Counted from the stretch's first letter, positions 30,965-40,854 are shown. The stretch is 64,000 nt of DNA from Methylophaga sp. (GCA_026988435.1 JALSLH010000009.1:1-64000); one strand, 5' to 3'. Notes: a model not told the origin generated them from the letters alone. Translations and numbers: made by a program.

Positions 30965-32213
30965 GATTGATATCTCCCTCTTCAGTTATTTCCCAGCTTA
31001 CGATGGCGTTGTAATGGAAAAAGCCATGTTTACCACGGTTTTTGATTAATGTGTCGCGATCAGGTTGAACATATCCTGTTTCATCAGTCGCTCTGCTTTG
31101 TAAAATGGCATATTCACCTTGCCATTTCCATGGTAGACAGAAGCGGGTGAAGGCTTTATCTAATACTGGGCCTTGTAATTCAGCATCAACCCATGTGTCA
31201 CCGCCATCAGCAGATATCTCAACGCGGGTTATTTTGCCTCGACCAGACCATGCAAGCCCCGAGATTTGATAGACCCCGGGATTATCAGGCAGCATCATCC
31301 CCAATGATGGCGACGTAATTAATGACTTCGCTTCATTCACAAATGTAAATTGACGTGCAGTGCCATCAGGCATTAATTCGGTATATTGTGAGGTTTCATC
31401 ACGCGACATAGCAGGCTGATCGGTTAAGCGTAGTTGACGGAGCCATTTAACATTTAAAATACCTTCCCATCCGGGTAACACCAAGCGCATCGGATAGCCA
31501 TTTTCAGGTCGAATGCGCTCGCCATTTTGGTATAAAGCAAGGATGGCATCATCTAATAGCTTCTCAAGTGGAATACTAATATTGAGTGAAGAGCCATCAG
31601 CACCTTCCGCAATCACCCATTTAGCACTAGATTGAATCCCTGCCTCTTCGAGTAATAACTTAACAGGAACACCGGACCATTCAGCATTTGAAACTAGACC
31701 GTGCGCATAGCCAGCACGTGATTGAATAGGATTGTTCTTCCACCCACTATTACTGTTGCCACCGCATTCAATAAAACAGGTGCGCGATACCATGGGGTAA
31801 CGCATTAAACTTTTAACATTAAAGCTTAACGGTTTGTCGACCATGCCATCAATTAGTAAAATGTGTTTTGCTGGATCTATATCAGGTACGCCATTATGGT
31901 GACGTTCGTAATGTAGCCCATTGGGGGTGATTGTCCCCTGTAATTCATGCAGCGGTGTCCACGACACGCCATTTCCCGGTGCCGCAGGGTTAGCTGAAAT
32001 CCATCGAATGACGCTTTGCTCATATTCTGAAGGCTGACCGTAGTTAGAAAATTCAGCACCGGGCACACGCATGGATTCGGGTAAATTTTCAGGGAAACCC
32101 AACTCTTCTGAATGGGTTAACACCGGCAAGCTGAATGCGCCTCCTGCTAAAGCGCCACCTAATGCGGCCTTTTTTAAAAATTTACGGCGGCTTTGTGTGT
32201 GGGAGTCATTCAT
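30942..32213 (-). CDS. soxC: SoxC/SorA-family molybdenum sulfite dehydrogenase
   Basis: Sulfite-oxidase-fold molybdoenzyme exported by Tat (SRRKFLKKAALGG). The molybdenum-ligand cysteine lies in RTCFIECGGNSNSGW. The Moco domain is followed by the C-terminal dimerisation domain (KITRVEISADGGDTWVDAEL). The 423-residue length and the CGGNS form point to SoxC rather than plant-type sulfite oxidase. No soxABXYZ genes are present here, so it may oxidise free sulfite rather than act in a full Sox complex. Confidence 0.82.
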   Translation of the reverse strand: MNDSHTQSRRKFLKKAALGGALAGGAFSLPVLTHSEELGFPENLPESMRVPGAEFSNYGQPSEYEQSVIRWISANPAAPGNGVSWTPLHELQGTITPNGLHYERHHNGVPDIDPAKHILLIDGMVDKPLSFNVKSLMRYPMVSRTCFIECGGNSNSGWKNNPIQSRAGYAHGLVSNAEWSGVPVKLLLEEAGIQSSAKWVIAEGADGSSLNISIPLEKLLDDAILALYQNGERIRPENGYPMRLVLPGWEGILNVKWLRQLRLTDQPAMSRDETSQYTELMPDGTARQFTFVNEAKSLITSPSLGMMLPDNPGVYQISGLAWSGRGKITRVEISADGGDTWVDAELQGPVLDKAFTRFCLPWKWQGEYAILQSRATDETGYVQPDRDTLIKNRGKHGFFHYNAIVSWEITEEGDINHVYGYDF

Positions 32214-32226
32214 ACGTTAACCTCGT

Positions 32227-32829
32227 TTAGGTTTCAGGAAGATACCAGATATCTAATTGGGCGATAGCCTGCTCTTTGCCCGTTTTTTTTAATGATGAGA
32301 ATAATTGGGCACCCGCATTTAGATTTAGTTTTTTTAGCTTAGACTCGACGGAATGTAAACTGGCCATTGCTGCACCATGTTTCAATTTATCTGATTTGGT
32401 AAGCAAAATATGGACGGGCAAATTAGCATTGTTAGCCCATTTCACCATTTGCAAATCAAATTCTTTTAAGGGATGGCGAATATCCATCATTAACATTAAA
32501 CCTTTTAATGCTTGTCTTGTTTCGAGATATTTCCCTAAGGTTTGCTGCCACCTGATTTTCATTTTTTCAGGCACTTTTGCATAACCATAACCGGGCAAAT
32601 CAACTAATGCGCGATCATCATCAAGCGCAAAAAAGTTAATCATTTGGGTTCGGCCTGGGGTTTTACTTATACGAGCTAATGACTTTTGATCAGTGATGGT
32701 ATTAATGGCACTTGATTTACCTGCATTAGAACGACCTGCAAAAGCAACCTCTATTCCTGTGTCATCAGGCAATTCAGATAACTGGGTGGCGCTAATTGTA
32801 TAGTGTGCTTGGCGGTAAATATTTGACAT
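32227..32829 (-). CDS. engB: Ribosome biogenesis GTPase EngB (YsxC/YihA)
   Basis: Essential GTPase for large-subunit assembly. G1 is GRSNAGKSSAINTI, G3 is DLPGYGYAKVP and G4 is LLTKSDKL. It is 200 residues. It is divergent from the cytochrome c4 gene, a usual gammaproteobacterial arrangement. Confidence 0.94.
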   Translation of the reverse strand: MSNIYRQAHYTISATQLSELPDDTGIEVAFAGRSNAGKSSAINTITDQKSLARISKTPGRTQMINFFALDDDRALVDLPGYGYAKVPEKMKIRWQQTLGKYLETRQALKGLMLMMDIRHPLKEFDLQMVKWANNANLPVHILLTKSDKLKHGAAMASLHSVESKLKKLNLNAGAQLFSSLKKTGKEQAIAQLDIWYLPET

Positions 32830-32940
32830 AAATTGTTAACTGCTCTTGATTTAAGATGATTTCTAAAGGTGCAAAAATGCCCTAATAAGAGTAGCATATC
32901 ACCAAGTTTATTTATTGGTATTCAAATTCAGGAAGCAACA

Positions 32941-33549
32941 ATGAAAAAAATTATAATGGTCTCAGCAGTATATTTAGCTTTAGTTTCAGCTATGCCCGTA
33001 ATCGCAGCAGGTGATGCATCTGCAGGAAAAGCTAAGGCGGCAGTTTGCGCAGCTTGTCATGGTGCAGATGGTAATAGCCCTGCAAACATGTTTCCTAAGT
33101 TAGCCGGACAAGGTGAAGCGTATTTAATTAAACAAATGACTGAATTTAAAAATGAAACTCGTAAAAATGCGGTCATGGCACCGATGGTAGCGGCGCTATC
33201 TGAACAAGATATGGCGGATTTAGCGGCTTATTATTCAAGTAATAAGGTGACGGAAGGTGGTGTAGCTGAAGATTTAGTCGAAGCAGGACAGGCTATTTAC
33301 CAAGGCGGTAATAAAGAAAGTGGCGTACCAGCGTGTATGGCATGTCATGGCCCAACCGGCGCAGGAATGCCAGCAGCAAAATGGCCTGCACTATCAGGTC
33401 AGCATGCCGCTTATCTTGAAGCGCAACTTAAAGCGTTTGCCAGTGGCGCACGTAGCAATGATCCCAGCAGCATGATGCGAGATATTGCATCAAAAATGAC
33501 AGAAGATGAAATTAAAGCGGTTTCTGCTTACGCTTCTGGTTTACATTAA
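32941..33549 (+). CDS. Dihaem cytochrome c4
   Basis: Periplasmic electron carrier with a signal peptide (ending PVIAAGDA) and two homologous cytochrome halves, haem sites CAACHG and CMACHG, each with a downstream Met (FPKLAGQ...MAPMV and SSMMRD). The ORF begins at 32869, but the ATG at 32941 has AGGAAG upstream and a proper signal sequence. It is 202 residues. It may receive electrons from SoxC or the bc1 complex; that is inference. Confidence 0.92.
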   Translation: MKKIIMVSAVYLALVSAMPVIAAGDASAGKAKAAVCAACHGADGNSPANMFPKLAGQGEAYLIKQMTEFKNETRKNAVMAPMVAALSEQDMADLAAYYSSNKVTEGGVAEDLVEAGQAIYQGGNKESGVPACMACHGPTGAGMPAAKWPALSGQHAAYLEAQLKAFASGARSNDPSSMMRDIASKMTEDEIKAVSAYASGLH

Positions 33550-33564
33550 TATTTAAAATTTTAT

Positions 33565-33599
33565 AAAAGCCGTATGACGCTATGTCATACGGCTTTTTT
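33565..33599 (+). terminator. Intrinsic terminator after cytochrome c4
   Basis: AAAAGCCGTATGAC and GTCATACGGCTTTTT form a 14-bp stem with a T-run 15 bp past the stop, separating the cytochrome gene from resB. Confidence 0.92.
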
Positions 33600-33649
33600 A
33601 TTAATTGGCATTATATTGGATGCTAATTTCAATTGGTTTAACATAATTT

Positions 33650-35671
33650 ATGTCCGACGATAGTAGATCACTCACCCGCCACCACACAATAGGCCAACGC
33701 TTATTTCAGTTCTTAGGATCCATGGATCTGGCTATTACCTTGTTATTGGCTTTAGCTGTTGCTTCGATTATCGGTACGGTGTTACAGCAAAATCAGCCCT
33801 ATACTGACTATTTGATTAAATTTGGTCCATTCTGGTTTGATGTCTTTGAATCAGCGGGATTGTATGATGTTTATGGTGCTTCTTGGTTTCTTGCCATTTT
33901 GACGCTGTTAGTTACTTCAACTTCTGTTTGTTTGATTCGCAATACACCTTCGATGATTAAAGATATGCGTAATCTCCGAACGCATGTGCAATCAAAATCA
34001 TTGCGAGCGATGCATCATCAAAAGCAGTGGTCTGTTGATGCTGATGCGGAAAAGAGTGCCACTATTTTAGAGACTACACTTTCCAATTTAGGCTTTCGAA
34101 CCAAACAAACCGTTAAGTCTGATGAGATATTAGTTTCAGCGATGCGAGGAGGGATGAACCGATTGGGTTATATCTTGACCCATTTGGCGATTATTATTAT
34201 TTGTGTTGGCGGTCTGATCGATAGTAATCCGGCATTAAAATTTGCAGTGTGGACAGAAAAAGTTAAGGTTCACGATTTTGCAACTAAAACCATATCACCG
34301 AAAAGCTATTTAGCGACGGGAACAAAAGCATTTCGGGCAAGCATGATTATTGCTGAAGGTCGATCGTCTGGTACAGCACTCATCGCTATGAAAGGCGGTG
34401 CTTTATTTCAGCGCTTACCTTTTTCAATTGAAGTAAAAGATTTCCGCATGGAGCATTACAAGACAGGACAACCAAAATCGTATGAAACAGACTTGGTGAT
34501 ACGTGATGATTCGTCTGAACCATTAGAGACTACAATCTCCGTTAACCATCCTTTATTTTACAAAGGCTACACCATCTACCAATCCAGCTTTGAAGATGGG
34601 GGATCAGTTTTGACGCTTAATATTTGGCCTTTAAATAGTTCTGCAGGCAGCCCACCCGTTGAATTTGAAACAAATGTTTTTAAGAACAGTGATATTTCTT
34701 GGGGAGAACAAAATCTAGGTTTAGAAGTCTTATCATTCCGTTTGTTTAATATTAACCCTGATCCAACTGATGACGATCCTAATAGACAGAGGAATTTTGG
34801 CCCTAGTTTTGATTATAAATTACGCAAAGATACGGGCGAAGCATTGGAATACACAAACTATATGCTGCCTATAAAACGTAATGGACGTGAATATTATTTA
34901 AGTGGTGTGCGATCAAGCGTTGCTGAACCCTTTGGTTATCTTTATTTGCCAGTTGATATAGATGGCGGCTTGACACACTTTAGTCATTTTTTACAACGCT
35001 TACATGATGAAAATATTGTAAATGATATTGCTCATACAATGATGACTGAAACATTAGCTGAAATAAATAATCAAGATAAAAAATTAGAACAAAGTCTGCA
35101 AGAAACCTTAACGATGTTAGTGACGATGTTTGTCGAAGGTGGCTTTGCATCAGTAGGTGAGTTTATAGAAACCACCCTACCTGAAGCCGAAAAAGAAACA
35201 TTAGGACCTGCTTATTTAAGCATGCTAAGAGAAATGTTATCACGCATTTATCTTGGCGGAACGTTGTATAAATATGAAACAGATGATCCAGAAAAAAATG
35301 CTAAAATTCAGCAGGCGGAGTTGTTGTTTTTTCAAGATGCAGTGGATGCGGTGAGTAGTTTATCTCAGTATGGTTCCCCCTTCTTTTTAGAACTATCAGA
35401 TTATGAACATGTTGAAGCGAGTGGTCTACAAGTAACACATTCACCAGGACAGCCTATTGTTTACCTAGGTTGTGCTTTTTTAATTATGGGTGTATTCCTT
35501 TTATTTTATTTGCCACAACGTCGCTTTTGGGCAATAGTAAAAGCAAGCAGCAATGGAACGGATGTCCGATTAGCGGGGATGAGCAATCGAAACCCACGTG
35601 AGTTTGATATGTTCTTTGAGCAGATTGCAGAGCAGTTAAAAGTAGCAACGGGGAACTCTGAGCCTAAATAA
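33650..35671 (+). CDS. resB: System II cytochrome c biogenesis protein ResB (Ccs1)
   Basis: Membrane protein of the System II haem ligation machinery. Three N-terminal hydrophobic segments (about residues 20-45, 75-95, 170-190) flank a large periplasmic domain, and a last segment lies near 605-625. The start FLGSMDLAITLLLALAVASIIGTVLQQ is the ResB signature. Length of 673 is usual. It is directly followed by its partner ccsA. Confidence 0.92.
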   Translation: MSDDSRSLTRHHTIGQRLFQFLGSMDLAITLLLALAVASIIGTVLQQNQPYTDYLIKFGPFWFDVFESAGLYDVYGASWFLAILTLLVTSTSVCLIRNTPSMIKDMRNLRTHVQSKSLRAMHHQKQWSVDADAEKSATILETTLSNLGFRTKQTVKSDEILVSAMRGGMNRLGYILTHLAIIIICVGGLIDSNPALKFAVWTEKVKVHDFATKTISPKSYLATGTKAFRASMIIAEGRSSGTALIAMKGGALFQRLPFSIEVKDFRMEHYKTGQPKSYETDLVIRDDSSEPLETTISVNHPLFYKGYTIYQSSFEDGGSVLTLNIWPLNSSAGSPPVEFETNVFKNSDISWGEQNLGLEVLSFRLFNINPDPTDDDPNRQRNFGPSFDYKLRKDTGEALEYTNYMLPIKRNGREYYLSGVRSSVAEPFGYLYLPVDIDGGLTHFSHFLQRLHDENIVNDIAHTMMTETLAEINNQDKKLEQSLQETLTMLVTMFVEGGFASVGEFIETTLPEAEKETLGPAYLSMLREMLSRIYLGGTLYKYETDDPEKNAKIQQAELLFFQDAVDAVSSLSQYGSPFFLELSDYEHVEASGLQVTHSPGQPIVYLGCAFLIMGVFLLFYLPQRRFWAIVKASSNGTDVRLAGMSNRNPREFDMFFEQIAEQLKVATGNSEPK

Positions 35672-35703
35672 GGTTCATAGAACTGTAACGAAGAGAAGAG
35701 ATT

Positions 35704-36861
35704 ATGACGAATAGCGTAAGCACAATGTATACAAACACAAGCACACCTATGACACAGTGGTCATGGCGCGGTTTAATGGCGCTAGCAGCTGTAGCATTGT
35801 TAGTTCTGTACTCGAGCGTGTTTGATAGTTATGAAATAGGTATTGTTGTTCTAACAGCGGTAGGCTTATCATTTCTAGGTCAAAACTGGTCAGGTTTCCG
35901 CCGACACCTTGTTGCTGTTGCAGTGATAAGCTTTTTTGCAATATGGTTGTATGGGCAAAATCTTGCCGCAGGCGAATCAAATTTCTTCTTAAAATATTTA
36001 ATAGCAAGTCAATCTGCTTTTATGTGGATGAGCGCCTTATTTGTGATGGCGACATTTGCCTATTTTGCCGGTCTGTTTGGGCGATCACCTTTTACTGAAA
36101 AAGTAGCATCGGCACTGACATGGTCGGCGGTTACTATGGGCTTAGTCGGTTTGATGGTGCGTTGGCGTGAATCCTATCTTATTAGCCCAGATGTAGGTCA
36201 TATCCCGGTTAGTAATTTATATGAAGTCTTTATTCTGTTCGCAATTATCACTGCACTATTATATTTGTATTATGAGCGCCGCTATCAAACACGTAGCTTA
36301 GGGGGCTTTGTATTATTAATTATCAGTGCCGCAGTTGTTTTTCAGCTTTGGTACACTTTTGGAAAAGGGGCTAATGAAATTCAGCCACTGGTTCCAGCTT
36401 TGCAAAGTTATTGGATGAAGATCCACGTGCCTGCCAATTTTATTGGTTATGGTTCATTTTCAATGGCGGCAATGGTGGGGGTGGCTTATTTATTAAAATC
36501 ATCCCAGCTAAGCAATAATCGACAAGGGATATTTGCCACGGCATTACCTGATTTAGCGGTAATGGATGATCTAATGTATAAAGCTATTGCTTTGGGCTTT
36601 GCATTTTTCACACTGGCAACGATATTAGGCGCCTTATGGGCGGCTGAAGCATGGGGTGGTTATTGGTCTTGGGATCCGAAAGAAACATGGGCATTAATCG
36701 TTTGGCTAAATTATGCCGCTTGGTTACATATGCGAATGAGTAAAGGCTGGAGTGGTAATCCGATGGCTTGGTGGGCAGTAATTGGTTTATTTGTCACTCT
36801 ATTTGCCTTCTTGGGTGTGAATATGTTTTTGTCTGGCTTGCATTCATACGGTGAATTATAA
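35704..36861 (+). CDS. ccsA: System II haem handling protein CcsA (CcsB/ResC)
   Basis: Polytopic membrane protein that exports haem and presents it for attachment to apocytochromes. The haem-binding WWD-type motif is clear: EAWGGYWSWDPKETWALIVW, with flanking His residues (MKIHVPANF, WLHMRM). It is 385 residues. With ResB it makes the CcsBA synthase needed for the c-type cytochromes encoded nearby. Confidence 0.93.
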   Translation: MTNSVSTMYTNTSTPMTQWSWRGLMALAAVALLVLYSSVFDSYEIGIVVLTAVGLSFLGQNWSGFRRHLVAVAVISFFAIWLYGQNLAAGESNFFLKYLIASQSAFMWMSALFVMATFAYFAGLFGRSPFTEKVASALTWSAVTMGLVGLMVRWRESYLISPDVGHIPVSNLYEVFILFAIITALLYLYYERRYQTRSLGGFVLLIISAAVVFQLWYTFGKGANEIQPLVPALQSYWMKIHVPANFIGYGSFSMAAMVGVAYLLKSSQLSNNRQGIFATALPDLAVMDDLMYKAIALGFAFFTLATILGALWAAEAWGGYWSWDPKETWALIVWLNYAAWLHMRMSKGWSGNPMAWWAVIGLFVTLFAFLGVNMFLSGLHSYGEL

Positions 36862-36890
36862 ATTTGTAAATTGTTAAGAATTAAGGAAAA

Positions 36891-37523
36891 ATGATGAAAA
36901 AAATGATGAAAGCAGCATTATTATTAGGTGCGACTTTATTACCGATTAGTGCGATGGCGATGCCGGAAGCATTTATCGCGGGTGTACATTACAAATCAAC
37001 AGCTCAGTTGCTTGCTACAAGCACTGAAGATAAGGTTGAGGTAATAGAAATGTTTTCGTATGCTTGCCCGCACTGTTATCACTTAGATCCATTAGTGGAA
37101 GAGTGGAAACAAACATTGCCGGAAAATGTTGTGTTTATAGCTGTTCCTGCTATTTTTCGTGATAGCTGGTTAGAGTTGGCTAAACTTTTTTATACAGCAC
37201 AAGCCACGGGTGATTTAGAAAAACTACATCCACTCATCTTCAAAGCAATTCATGAAGAAAAACGCCGAATGGTTACAGAAGACGATATGCTTGATTTTGT
37301 TGCTGACCAAGGTATTGACCGAGACAGTTTTGAAAAAATGATGAATTCATTTGCAGTAAAAGGAAAAGTCAAAAAGGCATTAATTATGAGCCAAATATCT
37401 GGTATCACAGGTGTACCAGCGATGATTGTAAATGGAAAATATATTAGTGACGCACCGATGGCGGGAGGTCAGCCAAACTTATTAGACGCGGTTGATTTTT
37501 TAGTTCTAAAAGAATCAGAGTAA
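36891..37523 (+). CDS. dsbA: Thiol:disulfide interchange protein DsbA
   Basis: Periplasmic oxidase with a signal peptide (about residues 1-23), active site CPHC in FSYACPHCYHLDP and the cis-proline loop GITGVPAMIVNG. It is 210 residues. Its position behind resB-ccsA fits the need to handle cysteines of apocytochromes, though it probably serves general disulfide formation. Confidence 0.94.
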   Translation: MMKKMMKAALLLGATLLPISAMAMPEAFIAGVHYKSTAQLLATSTEDKVEVIEMFSYACPHCYHLDPLVEEWKQTLPENVVFIAVPAIFRDSWLELAKLFYTAQATGDLEKLHPLIFKAIHEEKRRMVTEDDMLDFVADQGIDRDSFEKMMNSFAVKGKVKKALIMSQISGITGVPAMIVNGKYISDAPMAGGQPNLLDAVDFLVLKESE

Positions 37524-37531
37524 ACTTAACG

Positions 37532-37568
37532 AGACTAAGGAGCGAGAGTTGTTCTCGCTCCTTAGTCT
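37532..37568. terminator. Bidirectional terminator between dsbA and the diguanylate cyclase
   Basis: A perfect 16-bp inverted repeat, AGACTAAGGAGCGAGA / TCTCGCTCCTTAGTCT with a 5-nt loop, lies between two convergent genes and includes the stop codon of the diguanylate cyclase. T-runs are weak. Confidence 0.75.
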
Positions 37569-39178
37569 GCTATGCAACGGTTTCGACCGCCCTCTTTAGC
37601 GCGATATAAAGCTGCATCAGCGCGCTTAAACACTTCTTCAATCGTATCATTAGGCCTGAATGTGGCAAGGCCGGCAGACGCCGTTATAGGTACGGGTTTA
37701 TGTTCGTAATGGAACTTTGAGTTTTGGAGCTTTTCGCGAATTTTGTTTGCTAAGCTAAGTGCATCTTCCAATCGAGTTTCAGGGAATATTCCTACAAACT
37801 CTTCACCACCAAAACGGGCAATAAAATCAGCATTGCGCGTTTCTTGTTTAAATAGTCGAGCAACCGTTTTCAACACTTTATCACCTGCAGCATGACCATA
37901 GGTATCATTTACGCGTTTAAAAAAGTCGATATCCCACATTACCAAGCTAAGTGGTTTTTGATAACGCTGCCAGCGAACAAACTCTTTTTCGAGATCTTCA
38001 TCTAATGCTTGGCGATTCCAAATTCCAGTTAAGGCATCTTTTAGTGCTAATTCTCTAGACTTAACCGCAGATTCACGCAAAAGCACACTTTCATCTTCCA
38101 TGTTTTTTAAACGGTTATTAAGTTCGCGAATTTGTTTTTGTGATTGCTCAAATTGAGCACGATCAGATTGCTGATGATTTTCAAAATGTTGGTTTAGCGC
38201 GTCTAAACGATCACTCACGGTTGATTTTAATTGCTCAAGATCATCTGCTTGTTCGACGTGACCGCGGAGACCTTGCACCTCATCTTCCATTGCTTGATTA
38301 ATCGCATGACGTTCTTCAAATGCTTTAACATCATTATCATTTGTTTCTCTAATATGTTCATCAAGTGATTGTAATTTAGAGGTGAGCGCTTCGAGAAATT
38401 CTTGATATTCTAATTTTTCATTAACAGCCTGCGAGCCAATTGAACTCACAATTTCGGCTATATTATTGATAATGGTTGGTAACTGTTCATCTGTAACGCC
38501 ATCTTCCAGTTCATGGCGTATTTTTGTTGCTTGTTTACTTAGCTCGGTGGGGAGAGAGAAGCGTTCTAATAATTCCATAAGAACAAGGTTATTAGGCACG
38601 CCGATTTCACTGTCATTATCGTGCGAGGTATTGTCGATATCCTTCGTTTCATCAACTTCGTTATTGTCATCAGATGGTTTGTCTCGTTTAAAAAAATCGA
38701 GTCCAAAGCCTTTAGATGATTTATTAGAAACTGAATTAGTTATACAGCTATCAAGCAATGTTAAAACTTGAGGAATAAGTTGAGAAACCTTTTTCTCAGC
38801 CGTGTTCAGTTGTTTTATTAATGATTTTGATTCGGATTTAAATTGCTTGGGTATTTTTAGTGAAGTGAGTAGTTCCGCTAGAATCTTTGCGGCTACGGGA
38901 CCATCACTAATATCGGCATCCATCTGAGCAATAGCTCGCTCCATCTTTTCTAGAATAAGCTCGATATCATGATGATTTTTATTACCTTTAAGCGTGTTAC
39001 GTAACGATTTAAGTTGTGTATCGAGGACAGGATCGATACCGTCAGCGGCAAGCGCAAGCCGGCCTAAACTACGTTGTAGTAATTCATCGTAACGTTGCTG
39101 CTCTTCAAGTTCAGCTAATGATTTGTAATACTTCTTTTTCCATTCTTCTAATTGTTGAATAGTACTGTCATCTGCCAT
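37562..39178 (-). CDS. Diguanylate cyclase with long N-terminal coiled coil
   Basis: The C-terminal GGDEF domain (about residues 375-535) has the active GGEEF motif and, five residues before it, an inhibitory RxxD site (RNAD), so it should make c-di-GMP with product feedback. Residues 1-370 are helical, with predicted coiled coil around 255-365 and no transmembrane segment. The sensor input is unknown. A PilZ effector is encoded at 54567, but nothing ties the two together directly. Confidence 0.9.
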   Translation of the reverse strand: MADDSTIQQLEEWKKKYYKSLAELEEQQRYDELLQRSLGRLALAADGIDPVLDTQLKSLRNTLKGNKNHHDIELILEKMERAIAQMDADISDGPVAAKILAELLTSLKIPKQFKSESKSLIKQLNTAEKKVSQLIPQVLTLLDSCITNSVSNKSSKGFGLDFFKRDKPSDDNNEVDETKDIDNTSHDNDSEIGVPNNLVLMELLERFSLPTELSKQATKIRHELEDGVTDEQLPTIINNIAEIVSSIGSQAVNEKLEYQEFLEALTSKLQSLDEHIRETNDNDVKAFEERHAINQAMEDEVQGLRGHVEQADDLEQLKSTVSDRLDALNQHFENHQQSDRAQFEQSQKQIRELNNRLKNMEDESVLLRESAVKSRELALKDALTGIWNRQALDEDLEKEFVRWQRYQKPLSLVMWDIDFFKRVNDTYGHAAGDKVLKTVARLFKQETRNADFIARFGGEEFVGIFPETRLEDALSLANKIREKLQNSKFHYEHKPVPITASAGLATFRPNDTIEEVFKRADAALYRAKEGGRNRCIAD

Positions 39179-39258
39179 GACGTTGTTGATCCTTGTCCAA
39201 ATTTAAACAGAAGATAAAATAGCATTCTTTTAGGGATAAAACTTTGAACCCATACCCA

Positions 39259-39295
39259 TGTTACTTCAATCGGTATGATTTAGAGTGAAGTAACA
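39259..39295. repeat. Inverted repeat TGTTACTTCA / TGAAGTAACA
   Basis: Perfect 10-bp arms spaced by 17 bp lie between mltF and the diguanylate cyclase gene. There is no T-run, so it could be an operator or a weak hairpin; the role is unknown. Confidence 0.5.
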
Positions 39296-39331
39296 CGAGT
39301 ACATTCCAATTAAGGCGAACTGTCACCGCAT

Positions 39332-40735
39332 TTATAATGCGCCAGGTAATATTGTATTCTCTTTTTCTGCATCGGCATTTACTTCATTGTTCGCTTGTTG
39401 CTGCAATAAAATATCGTGGTATCGTCGAATATTCTGAATATAATGAACAGGCTCGCCCCCTCGTGCATAACCATGCTTAGTTTTTTCATACCATTTTCGT
39501 TTGCTTAACAAAGCTAAATGTGCCTTTACATCTGGCCATAAATCAGGATTACCACCGTCGGCTTGGGTGAGCTTGCGTGCATCTTCCACGTGACCAAGCC
39601 CGATGTTGTATGCTGCTAGTGCAATCCATGTACGATCTGGTTCGTTAATACGCTCGGGCAGTCGTTTTTTTATAGAGACTAGATATGCTGCTCCACCTTC
39701 GATACTTTGAGCGGGATCTTCTCTATCGGAAACTTTCATTAGCTTTGCTGTACTTTGGGTCAGCATCATCAATCCTTTTACGCCAGTTGGTGAAACCGCA
39801 TGTCGATCCCAATGTGATTCTTGATACGATATTGCGGCTAATAAGCGCCAGTCAATACCGTATTTCTCACCCGCCTGTTGGAACATAGTTTGATATTTGG
39901 GGAGGCGAGTCAGAATTCGACGTTCTATAGCGCGTGTATCAAGATAATCAAAATGCCGAATATGACCATAATATTTTTCTTTTAAACGGCTTAAATCACC
40001 AGACTCATCCATTTGATCAAAAAATGTTGCCATCTCATTTGCGAGGCTACCATCTTCTGAAAAAGGCATCGCCCAAGCAAGTGGTTGCGGATCAGAAAGA
40101 TTAAAGGCAACGCGCAGTTCAGGGAACTTGATTTGATTTGCTGCCACTTCGTTTGAATCGGCAACGGTATAGTCAATCAACTCTAACTGTACAAGCTCTA
40201 ATAAACCACTGCTATCAAGCTCAGTGTTTTCTGTCCATGTCAGCGAGGGGATTTCTTGTTGATGTGATTTGAGTTTCTCAACATGACTACTGGCAGCCAC
40301 CACCTCTAATTGGCCTTCATTCAAATCAGTTAGGTTTTTTGGTTTTTTATTACCTAAGCGGTAAACAAGTTGTTGTATTACTTTATCGTAGGATGGACCA
40401 AAACGAATATTATCTTGTCGATCAGGTGTGATGGTTAGTCCAGCAGCAGCAATATCTGCTTTTCCTTCCTCAATAAGGTGAAGCATATCACCCAAATTAT
40501 CGGGCACAATGATTTTAAGTTTTACGTTCAGTTGCTCGGAAAACTTCTTAACTAGTTCATATTCAAAACCAGCAAGCTCCCCATTTTTTGCATCTTTCAC
40601 ATAATAAGTTGTAGGACCATAACGTGTGAGTACGCGTAATTCACCGCGCTCACGGATTTCTTCTAGATGTGGGACCGCTTCACCACAAGCAACAAGAAAG
40701 CCTAAGAAAATAAGTAGTAAACTAATAAACTTCAA
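39332..40735 (-). CDS. mltF: Membrane-bound lytic murein transglycosylase F
   Basis: An outer-membrane lipoprotein (signal with lipobox LVAC) with an N-terminal solute-binding-like regulatory domain (about residues 25-250; GELRVLTRYGPTTYY). The C-terminal SLT catalytic domain (about 270-420) has the catalytic Glu in AISYQESHWD. It cleaves peptidoglycan non-hydrolytically. The 467-residue length is typical. Confidence 0.93.
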   Translation of the reverse strand: MKFISLLLIFLGFLVACGEAVPHLEEIRERGELRVLTRYGPTTYYVKDAKNGELAGFEYELVKKFSEQLNVKLKIIVPDNLGDMLHLIEEGKADIAAAGLTITPDRQDNIRFGPSYDKVIQQLVYRLGNKKPKNLTDLNEGQLEVVAASSHVEKLKSHQQEIPSLTWTENTELDSSGLLELVQLELIDYTVADSNEVAANQIKFPELRVAFNLSDPQPLAWAMPFSEDGSLANEMATFFDQMDESGDLSRLKEKYYGHIRHFDYLDTRAIERRILTRLPKYQTMFQQAGEKYGIDWRLLAAISYQESHWDRHAVSPTGVKGLMMLTQSTAKLMKVSDREDPAQSIEGGAAYLVSIKKRLPERINEPDRTWIALAAYNIGLGHVEDARKLTQADGGNPDLWPDVKAHLALLSKRKWYEKTKHGYARGGEPVHYIQNIRRYHDILLQQQANNEVNADAEKENTILPGAL

Positions 40736-40854
40736 ACAGGGCTCCTCAAAGTATTTGAATAATGATTATGCCTTATATTGACTGTTTTGAATGGTTTTAG
40801 TTTTAGAACGGGTAGATCGCATTGTTTTTATTGGAATTTTTCCTAGATAGATTA

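Noticed and set aside
30942-32213. A full Sox thiosulfate-oxidation locus
   Set aside because: Only a SoxC-like protein and a monohaem cytochrome are present; no soxA, X, B, Y or Z in the window.
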